A program made the translations under genes and the position numbers. This document shows positions 14,601 to 22,773 of a DNA stretch of 64,000 nt, piece after piece. Position 1 is the stretch's first letter, and the number at the start of each line of letters is the position of its first letter. The notes below the pieces were generated by a model. That model saw only the letters and a list, made by a program, of their open reading frames with translations, did no database searches and was not told the origin of the DNA. Location of the stretch: positions 16,940,115-17,004,114 of the forward strand of contig NC_080053.1 of NCBI RefSeq assembly GCF_026212465.1, in the 5' to 3' direction. The DNA is from Amaranthus tricolor. Taxonomy: Eukaryota; Streptophyta; Magnoliopsida; Caryophyllales; Amaranthaceae.

Positions 14601-16036
14601 AATCCATCTTGAGCAAGTGAAAAAAGATGACCAAGTTGCTGACATTTTCACAAAGGGTCTTGGAGGACCGAAGTTTGAGAAGTTTCGTAAACAACTTGGT
14701 ATGACCTCAAGGCTTACTCTGAGGGAGAGTTGTTGTTGAGGGGGAGTGTTAAACAAAATCACCAACCACTTCTCTTTTATCAATGCATAAATTAGTCAAA
14801 AATTTACAACTAAGGGTGGTAAAATTCTACTCTTATAACCCCCTCCCTATTAAGCTAACTGTATAAGCTTTGATTACTTGCCAACCTTTGTAGAATTTTA
14901 GAGCATTTCTAGTAGTATAAATATGGTGCTCATCACATATATTTTTCTCATCTCACCACAACATCCTTAAATAGTAAAGCAAAAGTGAGAGCAATATTTT
15001 AGAGTGAGTTATTGTAAGAATACGAGTGACCTACTACAAATATAGTAGTAGTATATATCGTAATCTTATATGTTTCTAGTGCTATTAGTATTAATTTAAG
15101 CATTAGTTGTTCGATATCACTTTAAATTTTATTGTTCACATTATTATTTTGCTATCACTTCCACATAAATATACACAAGGTCAATAATAAAAACCCTTTT
15201 AGCTAAACTTGATAATGCATAAAAATTGTGGTAGGGGCTCACATATTTGCTACTTAGAAAAACAATTGCAAAACTATAGGATCAAAAATTAAATTATTTA
15301 GGGAACTTAGGCCAATGCAAGAGAGGTTCTGAGCATGTTCAACATGTTCAACCGCATAGTGCCCCAAAAAGTTCGAGGCATTAATATTAATTATGTAGTA
15401 TACGTTAACTGTTGAAAGATAGAAAGTTGTTAGAAAAATATCATAAATTGCATAAGGCCTTCTAAGCATTTATCAATTTTGCTCCACCCTTGGGCCAATA
15501 GTTGCCTAGGAAATAATGTGTTCATTTCATTAAAAAATCTTGATAATATTGAATTGTATAACATATACAATATTTTACACACTTTATGAGGATCTTTTTG
15601 GAGCGGAGGGCATCTTTTGGCCACATGCTCCTTTATGGGTATGGGTTACTGCCTTTCTTCCCTCCCCGACCCTGATCATTTCCTATAAATGGAAGACACA
15701 AGGTACGATGAAGATGATAATATATTTTGTACACATATAGTAGAAAGAGTGCTCGATCTATAATATACTTAAAATGTAGAATAACCCTTGTGTTAATGGT
15801 GTGGTCCAATTTACAGGGCTATAGGATCAATATTGATAGTGTTGGGCCTCTATGCAGTTCTATGGGGTAAGAACAAAGAAGTAATCTATGATAACAATCA
15901 AAGTAAGTCAAATGGATGCATTAACACTCAAGATCAGGACATATTCAATGAAGTAAGAAAGGATGATTTGGAAAATCAAGAACAATTTGTGGATCTTAAA
16001 GGCAATTACAATGACAATTTGGATTCAAAATATTGA
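2244..16036 (+). CDS. WAT1-related (UMAMIT-type, EamA/DMT superfamily) membrane transporter
   Basis: The CDS joins seven exons: 2244-2422, 5568-5630, 6600-6716, 7302-7563, 7642-7800, 7893-8044 and 15817-16036. All introns are GT..AG, and the joined frame is open for 383 aa, a normal length for plant WAT1-related proteins. The N-terminus ([16 protein letters not shown], then [16 protein letters not shown]) begins the first EamA domain. [17 protein letters not shown] and [21 protein letters not shown] are family landmarks, and the last exon gives [16 protein letters not shown]. The family has ten membrane segments and moves amino acids or auxin-like compounds across plasma or vacuolar membranes; the substrate here cannot be read. 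The C-terminal tail after residue ~325 is Asn/Asp/Gln-rich and cytosolic by family topology. The last intron is about 7.8 kb and holds RTE, MITE and copia insertions, which could affect splicing. No break is seen in the exons. Confidence 0.9.
2477..2624. repeat. Poly-T tract and (AT)n microsatellite in intron 1
   Basis: A run of 37 T (2477-2513) is followed closely by about 42 AT units (2541-2624), just inside intron 1 of the WAT1-type gene. Runs like this are length-variable and prone to assembly error. Confidence 0.95.
4145..4356. mobile_element. Small MITE with 9-bp TSD (intron 1)
   Basis: The 212-bp element has TTGAGAGACC near the left end and the inverse GTCTCTCAGAA near the right. It is flanked by an exact 9-bp repeat, AACATAAAT (4136-4144 and 4357-4365). 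The TSD length suggests a Mutator-like origin. The extreme ends pair poorly. Confidence 0.6.
4868..5410. mobile_element. Probable MITE rich in GGTAAT/ATTACC motifs (intron 1)
   Basis: The left end reads GGCCCGTTTGGTTGATGG. The body is full of GGTAAT on the left and ATTACC on the right, so the arms can pair. An inner palindrome near 5268-5355 joins GGTTGTTTGATGG to CCATCTATTACC and CCAAACAACC. No clean TSD was found. GGCC..GTTTGG ends are common in hAT or Tourist-like MITEs. Confidence 0.4.
8217..9465 (-). pseudogene. RTE-type LINE reverse-transcriptase fragment, interrupted
   Basis: Read on the minus strand, this shows LINE reverse-transcriptase blocks in several frames: an IPMEVWRCL..QGI-type block and [10 protein letters not shown] near 9410-9290, then YRGIKLLS and ENQF.FM.GRSTT near 8780-8640. 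An [14 protein letters not shown] block (8370-8300) comes from the 3' end of the ORF. The catalytic palm region is missing, so there is an internal deletion as well as frameshifts. A MULE-MITE (8814-9242) sits inside it and is younger. It lies antisense in the last intron of the WAT1-type gene. Confidence 0.75.
8814..9242. mobile_element. MULE-type MITE, copy 1 (429 bp, about 140-bp TIRs)
   Basis: The left arm starts GGAAAAATTACCTAGAATAA; the right arm is its near-perfect inverse for about 140 bp. The 9-bp target duplication TTTTTTAAA is at 8805-8813 and 9243-9251. A sister copy lies at 45536-45966. No coding capacity. It is inserted into the RTE fragment, which fixes their relative age. Confidence 0.88.
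9906..10334 (+). repeat. 5' LTR of copia-1
   Basis: 429 bp starting TGTTAAACAAAGTCACC. It contains a TATA-like GTATAAATAGGTGC near 10075. Its 3' boundary is set by comparison with the 3' LTR and is uncertain by a few bases. Confidence 0.85.
10530..14739 (+). pseudogene. copia-1 gag-pol, broken by many stops and frameshifts
   Basis: Gag begins at 10530 ([20 protein letters not shown]) and is cut by a stop at 10860. A zinc knuckle [14 protein letters not shown] lies at about 11363, protease [12 protein letters not shown] at about 11638, GAG-pre-integrase at about 12040, and integrase ([21 protein letters not shown]) at 12230-12470. RT ([23 protein letters not shown]) spans 13340-13810, and RNase [21 protein letters not shown] lies at about 14340. 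At least eight stops or shifts interrupt the frame. Several are TAG where the family has a CAG or GAG codon, e.g. after 13416 and near 13820, as expected for decay of a methylated element. Confidence 0.92.
14747..15177 (+). repeat. 3' LTR of copia-1
   Basis: 431 bp, alignable over its whole length to 9906-10334 with scattered substitutions and short indels. It follows the polypurine tract at 14739-14746. Confidence 0.87.
15585..15725 (+). mobile_element. Orphan RTE 3' tail (last intron of the WAT1-type gene)
   Basis: This matches the RTE 3' end seen at 25060-25190 and 32690-32800: a GGATCTTTTTGGAGCGGAGG-type start, TATGGGTATGGGTTACTGCC, CCTCCCCGACCCTGATCAT, then a GATGAAGATGATAATA tail. No coding sequence is attached. 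It is either a strongly 5'-truncated RTE or a SINE that shares the RTE tail. Confidence 0.6.
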
Positions 16037-16273
16037 AGAAATTTTGGTGAAAATTGGAATGTATCAACTTTGTATGCAATTTAGTTTGATTTTTTTTTTG
16101 TATGAGTTTAATGGACATGTCATAGTATCTTCTATCCTAAAAGTATCTCCACTTCATTATTTGTACACTAAAGTCGTAGTTTATGTCGTTTATGCGCATC
16201 AATAGTTTAATTCTTTTATCGAATTAATAGTATTGGTTATATAATAAAAAAAATTCAAAATAATTTTTTATTG

Positions 16274-16420
16274 AATAACCCAAGCACAAAACATCTTGGT
16301 TATCTTTCAAAAGGTATTGACATAGAGTGTGTAAAATTATTAAGTAATTATTTCGAATAATCCAAGCACAAAACATCTTGGTTATCTTTCAAAAGGTATA
16401 GGGAATAGAGTGTGTAAAAG
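16274..16420. repeat. Tandem duplication, 82-bp period
   Basis: The block AAGCACAAAACATCTTGGTT and its flanks occur twice, starting at 16274 and 16356, followed both times by ATCTTTCAAAAGGTAT. AGAGTGTGTAAAA and GGTATTGACATAGAG also repeat. It lies just 3' of the WAT1-type gene, possibly in its 3' flank. Confidence 0.85.
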
Positions 16421-16663
16421 GTATTGACATAGAGTTCACGCTCATCAATATAGTCAGTAACATAATCATAAATCTTTAGCAGCATAGTGAGCTTACTAGT
16501 ATGCACTTTCTTATCTAGATCTCATATTCGTCAAAATATAGTTGTCGTAATAGAAAATTTTCCTTTACCCTGCACATTTTGTTATGGTTTTTTTTAAACT
16601 CTATTTGATGCCTTGTTATTTTTCTACATCCTTATGATTATGATTGTATTTTTAGCCTCTTAT

Positions 16664-17694
16664 TGTTAAGAATGCTACCACCTATACCAATGAACATGCG
16701 CCATAATTACCGTTCATACCCTTGTCTATTTTGTCAATTGTAATAGAGTTGATTTTTGTTTTTTTGGATCTTTCATAATAGAAAAGGAATTCTTTCTTCA
16801 TATCTTGTTTAGTCTTCTTTTATTTTAACATGGTATCAGCCGGATTGATCCTTCCTTCTGCCTTTGTTTCATTAATGGTTTAATGTCTTCTTCTCCCACC
16901 TTCTCTTTCGATACTACCGATTCCATCATTCCTGTTTACCTCATCAACGATTGATTTACATTCTCTTTTTCGTCTTGATTTCTTCTTCATCAGGAAAGTC
17001 TCTGTTGCTTTGGTGTTTTCTTTGAAGATCTCTCATTCCCTGTTAGTATCTTTATCCTGTTTCTGTTATTGGTTTTCTGTATTGTTGTCGATCTCCTTTG
17101 CTCCTGTGTTCTTCTATTTCTTTATGAATCTTGTTTTTCCTTCATGCCTTCCTCTTGATTTTGATTCCAGTAGCATTTCTTCCATTTGTTTTCTTCATTG
17201 CATGTCAAAATTGTTTCCCCTAGCCTTCGATTTTTTGATTTTTCATCATCTCTCTTTCTACAATCAACCCTAATTTTTTTTCTTCTTTCTTTCTAACCAT
17301 GTCTGCTGATACAATCAATGATTTCACCTCAAACAATATCAATTCTCGAACCCTAGATCTTACCGTTGATCCTAGCACAGTTTTTTACATCCATCCCTCT
17401 GACACTACTGCCCAATCCTTCGTCTCTGACAAATTTGAAGGGCAAAATTTCATAACCTGGAAATCTTCTATGATCATTGGTCTCTCTACAAAAAATTAAA
17501 TGTGTTTTGTTGATGGCTCTCACCACAAACTATCACCCACTGCTCCAACATATCAAGCATGGATACGATGCAATGATATGATCAGAGGATGGATTCTCAA
17601 ATCTTTAAGTCCAGTTATTGCTAAAAGTGTTTTCTTTTTCAAGACTGCTCAAGAAATGTGGCAAAATCTTGTTGAGTCTTCTTTTATTTTAACA
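16664..17694 (+). mobile_element. Internally deleted copia-type element: LTR-PBS-gag-LTR end
   Basis: The 5' LTR is 167 bp (16664-16830) with TGTTA..TAACA ends. It is followed directly by a TGGTATCAGC primer-binding site (16831). The body holds a leader and part of gag. Gag then runs straight into a second copy of the last ~29 bp of the LTR (17666-17694, one mismatch). Exact 5-bp target duplications CTTAT flank the whole unit (16659-16663, 17695-17699). The deletion joint falls in an ATCTTGTT stretch common to gag and the LTR, so the rest of gag, pol and most of the 3' LTR were lost by a microhomology deletion. Confidence 0.85.
17299..17676 (+). pseudogene. Copia gag N-terminal remnant
   Basis: Translates as a Ty1/copia gag start: DPSTVFYIHPSD, SDKFEGQNFITWKSSM, then after an in-frame TAA at 17497-17499, MCFVDGSHHKLSPT, WIRCNDMIRGWILKSLSP and FFKTAQEMWQNL. 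It ends at the deletion joint with the LTR remnant. The stop and the truncation make it non-functional. Confidence 0.85.
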
Positions 17695-17699
17695 CTTAT

Positions 17700-18125
17700 T
17701 TTATTTCTATATATTATATATACCAAAAAGCGTAAAAAGCACAAAATGAATGAAATACAATCTAGCTACTTATATGCATTTGCTTTATTTTTCTTTCTGA
17801 TTTCATTTGTTTCTTCTATATTTAAATTCCTTCATTCTTCTCTATACAATTTTACTAAGCTCAATTTATATCTTCTAAAGTTCATTTATTTTTATTGAAT
17901 TTAAACTCCTATATATTTTTATTTTTATTGAATAAACTCATATTGATTAGTTAGCATGTCTCAATGTTATTATCAGGCGACAATGTGAACAAATTCCTTG
18001 AAGAAGCTAAAATCATACATGATGGTGTTGTTTAAACACAAACTAACACACGTAGAGTTTTATTTGAAAAAAAAAAAATTGCCTACACATGTCTTTGATA
18101 TTGTTCTTGTACGATTGCTTATGTA
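17700..18125. other. AT-rich spacer, nothing recognised
   Basis: Low-complexity AT-rich DNA between two mobile elements, with no supported gene or repeat. Confidence 0.5.
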
Positions 18126-18133
18126 GCTATAAT

Positions 18134-18328
18134 TAGGGGTGTTTAAAAATATCCGATATGAATAATCCTATCCGAAATATCCGGTATTTGATTTTAAAAC
18201 CGGAAAATCCAAATCGAATATCTGATTCTTTTAGGATCGTAACTGGATTATGATTTTTATCTCTCAACAACTCTATATTTGGTTTTCCGGATCCGAATCG
18301 ACCCGGTATCCGATTTTGAACACGTCTA
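18134..18328. mobile_element. Short hAT-type element (195 bp)
   Basis: The ends are inverted: TAGGGGTGTTTAAAAATATC on the left; the right end reverse-complements to TAGACGTGTTCAAAATCGGA. Flanking 8-bp repeats GCTATAAT (18126-18133) and GTTATAAT (18329-18336) differ at one base; 8 bp is the hAT duplication length. The body is rich in CCGGAT/ATCCGG-type motifs, as in the element at 21065-21624. Confidence 0.75.
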
Positions 18329-18336
18329 GTTATAAT

Positions 18337-18717
18337 CACTTATTGGGCATGGCTCAATAGCTATATGATGGTAAATCACCCAATTCAAATCTAGCCAAAG
18401 CGGTGATATAGGAAATGCCCCTTTGATGCCTGGATCTGACCTTCTACAAGTAGAATAGTTCTCTTTCTGATTCAAGTAATAAGGGATAATTGATGTAAGT
18501 TTCTAGACGTAAATACCTCCGCAATTGAGAAATTATATGAAGGCGAATCACCCAATCCATATTCGAAAGAATACATGAAATATAAGAAGTGTATCTCTTC
18601 CTCTTCAACAGAATTAACCTCAAAGACTTCTTATTATTGAATGGTGGGTCATATTAGAAAGAATTACTTCCTCTAATATAGAAACTACCAAGTCCTATTC
18701 TTAAAGTGTCTTTTTCA
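18337..18717. other. Spacer, nothing recognised
   Basis: No gene, RNA or repeat is supported. The phrase GGCGAATCACCCAAT and a similar GGTAAATCACCCAATTC occur about 175 bp apart. Confidence 0.4.
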
Positions 18718-18722
18718 GGTAG

Positions 18723-21062
18723 TATAACACCTTTGAATTTCCGACCCCTTATACAGAACCAAAATCGCAAGGGACAGGAGAAAATTCGGGTGTTACATTA
18801 AAATAAAAGAAATAAAATAATAATAAGCTTTAACAATGTGACTGGAAAATTCGACAGCATTTACCCCGAAAGTTGGGCCTATGAAATGATACATATATAG
18901 TATATGAAAAAATAACTAGAAGGCTATGTTGGCCATAAGTAATGTATCATGGCAAAATGATTCATCGCCAGCTTCTAAAACATCATGCTAAGTATGGATC
19001 ATGGTTCTAGTGTCGATGCTTGCGTTTTAAAAAATTTAATAAAATACTTTAAAACCATACAAACCCATAACCTATGCAGAGGAAAATGTAAATAATACAC
19101 AAGAAGATGTAAGGCCTCATATCAAAAACATATACAACCAAAGTTTGCAAAAGACATAAGAACTACAAAATCAAAAGACGTTTGCATAACACGAGTTATT
19201 CTTCGGACTCTCCACTCTCCCAAAGCAATGCAAAAGATGCTCCAAATACCTAGTACGCTAGTTTATGATCCTCCTGCTGCTCAACAATAGACCAAAGGCC
19301 AATGTATCATAGTAGAACAATCATAGAAAGTCATAAAACAATCAAACATAAACACAAAGATGCACACACATCAGTAACTAACATAGGGCACTTCTCACTA
19401 TAAATCTTGTACCAATGTATAAACTCTCTATCAATGAGAACCATAGGGTTTGCAAGAGCCACCCATATCTCAAACATACTCTTGCTATCAATGAGAACCT
19501 TGGGGTTTGCAAGACCCATTGGTAACTCAAACATACTCTTGCCATCAATGAGAACCATGGGGTTTGCAAGATCCAACGGTAACTCACACATACTCTTGCT
19601 ATCAATGAGAACCTTAGGGTTTGCAAGACCTGTCAGTAACTCAAATATACTCTTGCCATCAATGAGAACCATGGGGTTTGCAAGACCCACTGATAACTCA
19701 ATAATACTCTTACTATCAATGAGAACCTTGGGGTTTACAAGACCCACTTGTAACTTAAATATAAACTTAAAGTCATATATAAAGGAATCATTTCAACTCC
19801 AAGTAAAAATAATGAAATTCTATCATTAAGGGAATTGTACTTAACATCTAATAATAACTTAGTTCTATACATCTATACCATTGTAAGTTGAAGGGCTATT
19901 CATGTATAAGGCTTACTCTAGTACTTCATATTTATAATACAATGCATGAGAAAATTAATAATAACACAATAACACACATGATCTCTGATCTTATAACATA
20001 CCAATCAAATCATGTAGGTATTATGCACGTGCAACGATAACAAAACTTATAACACAAATGATGCTCCTATCCCAAGTCTACTCCAACTCTCACGAATAGC
20101 TTTAACATACAAAACTATTTTGAAATAAATTTAAAAACAAAAGGCGTCAAAATAGGAACCACTGGCTCTGGCACCCACCTGTAACACCCCTGAAATGCAG
20201 AACCAAAACCGCAAGGGACGAGAGAAAATTCGGATGTTACATTAAAATAAAATAATAAAATAATAAAATAATAATAAGCTTTAAGAATGTAAGTACAAAT
20301 TTCGGCAGGATCTACCCTAAAAGTTGGCCTATGAAATGATACATAAATAGTATATAAAAAATAATAACTAGAAGGCCATGTTGGCCATAAGTATGTATCA
20401 TGGAGGAATGATTCGTCGCCAGCTTCTAAAACATCATGTCAAACATAGATCGTGGTTTTAGTTTCATGAATTTATCTAAAGCTTTATTATTAAAGCACTA
20501 AATTAACAAGAAAGGGAAGCTCACAAAATTAAGGGAAGAAAAGAAAGAGGCGCCTGTGGAGGACTGCAGTGGGTACTACGGCTGGTCGGTTGTGACGAGT
20601 TATGGTGGCCGTCAACTACTGCTGTCTGTGGCTGCTGACGGCAGCTGTTGGTTGTGTTTTTTTTTTTCTTTTGGTTCTTGGTGTTGAGAATGAAAAAGAG
20701 AGGGACGGAAGCGTGAGGAAGATTTAGGGTTTTGGAGTTCTTTTATTTATTTCTTTCTTTATTTTTATTTTTCCTAATTCAAAACGATCTAACCCATTTA
20801 TATAATCATATATTTATTTACAAGCTCAAATTAAGACAACTTTCAATATGCAAGCAAAATTTTAAATTACAAGTGTAAGTTTAATTTGAACATCTTTAAT
20901 TAAGTAATTATAAATGTACTCTTAATATAAATATGTAGGCATTCATATTCATATATAAATAATCGATATAAAATAATTCAAAATAATTATTAAAATAAAA
21001 CAACTTTTCAAAAATTATTATTACAAATTAATAATGATGTAATAAAATGACGAGGTGTTACA
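18723..21062. mobile_element. LTR-like element with TGTAACACC ends and one truncated LTR
   Basis: A block of about 290 bp is repeated in direct orientation (18723-19020 and 20180-20465): AACACC..., AACCAAAAYCGCAAGGGAC, GAGAAAATTCG, TGTTGGCCATAAG, CGCCAGCTTCTAAAACATC. The right copy continues to 21062, where it ends GGTGTTACA, the inverse of its start TGTAACACC. GGTAG flanks the whole unit (18718-18722; and 21063-21064 joined to 21633-21635 across a later hAT insertion). This fits an LTR pair of which the left copy lost its distal part. Strand is unclear: read on minus, TGGGTGCCAGAGCC beside the 883-bp LTR could be a primer site. No coding domains recognised. Confidence 0.55.
19390..19772. repeat. 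57-bp minisatellite, six units in an alternating A-B pattern
   Basis: The motif TCAATGAGAACC recurs at 19431, 19488, 19545, 19602, 19659 and 19716, exactly 57 bp apart. Units alternate: odd ones read CCATAGGG or CCATGGGG, even ones CCTTGGGG or CCTTAGGG, with CTTGCC/CTTGCT alternating in step, so the true unit is a 114-bp dimer. As 57 is 19 codons, both strands stay open across the array (minus strand reads ANPKVLID / ANPMVLID alternately). It lies inside the LTR-like element. I do not call it a gene. Confidence 0.9.
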
Positions 21063-21064
21063 GG

Positions 21065-21624
21065 TAGGGGTGTTCAAAATCGAATACTGGGTCGACCCAG
21101 ATCCGAAAATCCGGGTATCCGATTTTTTGGATACCTAAAAATGCGACCCGGGTTGGATCCCAATACCCGTATTTATTAGAACTTTTTTTTTGTTTTTTAT
21201 TTTTTTTTGTCTTTTTGTCGTTCAAACATACGTTGTGTTATCTCTATTTTTACTTAAAATATTTTTTTATATAAAATTCAAATACAAACTCTCTAAAAAT
21301 ATTTAACTTAATTAATCATAAACGATTAATTAAGAAAATTAAAGAATAATATTATTGTTCATTGGTTTAAGTAAGAACAATCATAAAATTCTAATACTAA
21401 CTATCTAAAAATATTTAATCCAAAGTTGGCTTAAGAGATACCATCAACATTTATTTACGAAAAAAATACATAAATAAATAAAACCGGATACTGGATATCC
21501 GGTTTTCAAAAATATGTGACCCGAATCCGGATTTAAAACTGGGTACCCGATCCGGATTATTCGATTTGTGAAAATCGGTTAAATTATCTGGTTTTGAAAA
21601 TCGGATAATCCAGATCGGGCCCTA
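21065..21624. mobile_element. hAT-type element (560 bp) with exact 8-bp TSD
   Basis: Starts TAGGGGTGTTCAAAATCG and ends ATCGGGCCCTA, with an exact 8-bp duplication GTTACAGG (21057-21064 and 21625-21632). Subterminal regions are crowded with GGATATCCGG / ATCCGGAT / CCCGATCCGG motifs, likely transposase-binding repeats. No coding capacity. It landed at the very end of the older LTR-like element. Confidence 0.82.
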
Positions 21625-21635
21625 GTTACAGGTAG

Positions 21636-22773
21636 TCAGTTAATAATTATTCATACTTGGGTCCTTTAACTAATACTTCTATAATGTGTTCTTTAGTTAT
21701 TATGTTGTTATTGTTACTTTTATGTTATAAATATAGGTTTGCTAATTTTGTTTATGTTTGCATTGAAAATTTTGGTGGTTTACCTGATGGTGTTGAGGTT
21801 GAAAGTCTTCAAATAAGTTTTGTGCTATTAATACATTTTTTTCCTATGATAATTATATCCTTGACCCTATTCATTTTATTTTCCCTATGATTTTTCTAAA
21901 TATGTGCAGTTTTTGAATCATGAGACACATATCAAACGAAAAACATCCTCTTTTTAGTTTCAAATAATGATTTTTTTTTTTCTGGAAAACTTGAATTTTG
22001 GTATCCTAAATTGATAATTGTTCATTTAGGAAACAACATTTAAGGATTTTGAACGTTGGACTTTACCGTCAGAATTAATTCTGTTATTATAACTTTAAAT
22101 TGGCTTACAAGGATTTATTAGTACACTAATAAGTAGTGGATATCTTGGCGTGAGAATTAAGTAAGACAACAAAAAATGTGTGCATATCGTGGTGCTTTAC
22201 TGTATCGTTAGTACTCTGATATTAAGTAGTGGTGTATGTTTTTACTGTTACTATAGCCTTGTTAGGCTTATGTGCCTCTTTGGGAGCTTGTAAACGAATT
22301 GATGTTTGTATTGCATAGTAAACTCCTATGCATTTTGCTTTTTGTGTCGCTTGTATTATGTTCCCGTCCAATGATTTTTTCCCCTCGCAGGGGTTTTTTA
22401 TGCTGGCGATCTTGGTCTATCCGTCTACAATGTTCTTTATTCAATATATTCCCAATTTTCAAAAAAAAAAGACTTACGGAGACTTCTTAGAAATAATGGT
22501 AATAAATGAAATGTATACAATAATTTTCCTTTCCAATCGGTATTTTCACTTTATCTCAAGACATGTTAGGTATTTTATATGTATGTAGATGTGAGTTTAA
22601 ACTTGAAGCATACCTTGTAGAGCTCAAGGAAAAATATAAATTATGGATCTGTCACAAGCTGAGAAAATTAGACTTATTTGGTCTAGCCGATGTTTTTGAT
22701 GCAAATACTTTTCAACTACTTAGGAAGTGTTTATATTTATTTTGTAGCTATGTTTATATTTATTTCGAATAAT
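21636..22773. other. Unrecognised AT-rich tract
   Basis: Short open frames occur on both strands but none carries a known domain, and no splice-linked chain convinced me. I see nothing else here. Confidence 0.5.

Larger units (their letters stand above)
9906..15177 (+). mobile_element. Full-length, decayed Ty1/copia retrotransposon (copia-1)
   Basis: The element has two LTRs (9906-10334 and 14747-15177) starting TGTTAAACAAA, and an exact 5-bp target duplication AGGTC at 9901-9905 and 15178-15182. A primer-binding site (TATCAGAGCC, 10350-10361) fits initiator Met-tRNA, and a polypurine tract GAGGGGGAG precedes the 3' LTR. Coding order is gag, protease, integrase, RT, RNase H, the copia order. 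It sits in sense orientation in the last intron of the WAT1-type gene. The LTRs differ at many sites and the coding region is broken, so this is an old insertion. Confidence 0.93.

Noticed and set aside
19331..19747. Long minus-strand frame with 19-residue repeats as a repeat protein gene
   Set aside because: It exists only because the 57-bp tandem unit is a multiple of three; the + strand is open across the same array too. No promoter, splice structure or known domain.
19390..19772. CRISPR-like array
   Set aside because: Units are head-to-tail with no unique spacers, and the DNA is plant nuclear.
20540..20740. GC-richer stretch as an exon of an unknown gene
   Set aside because: It lies inside the right LTR-like copy; no frame carries a recognisable motif and there is no splice partner.
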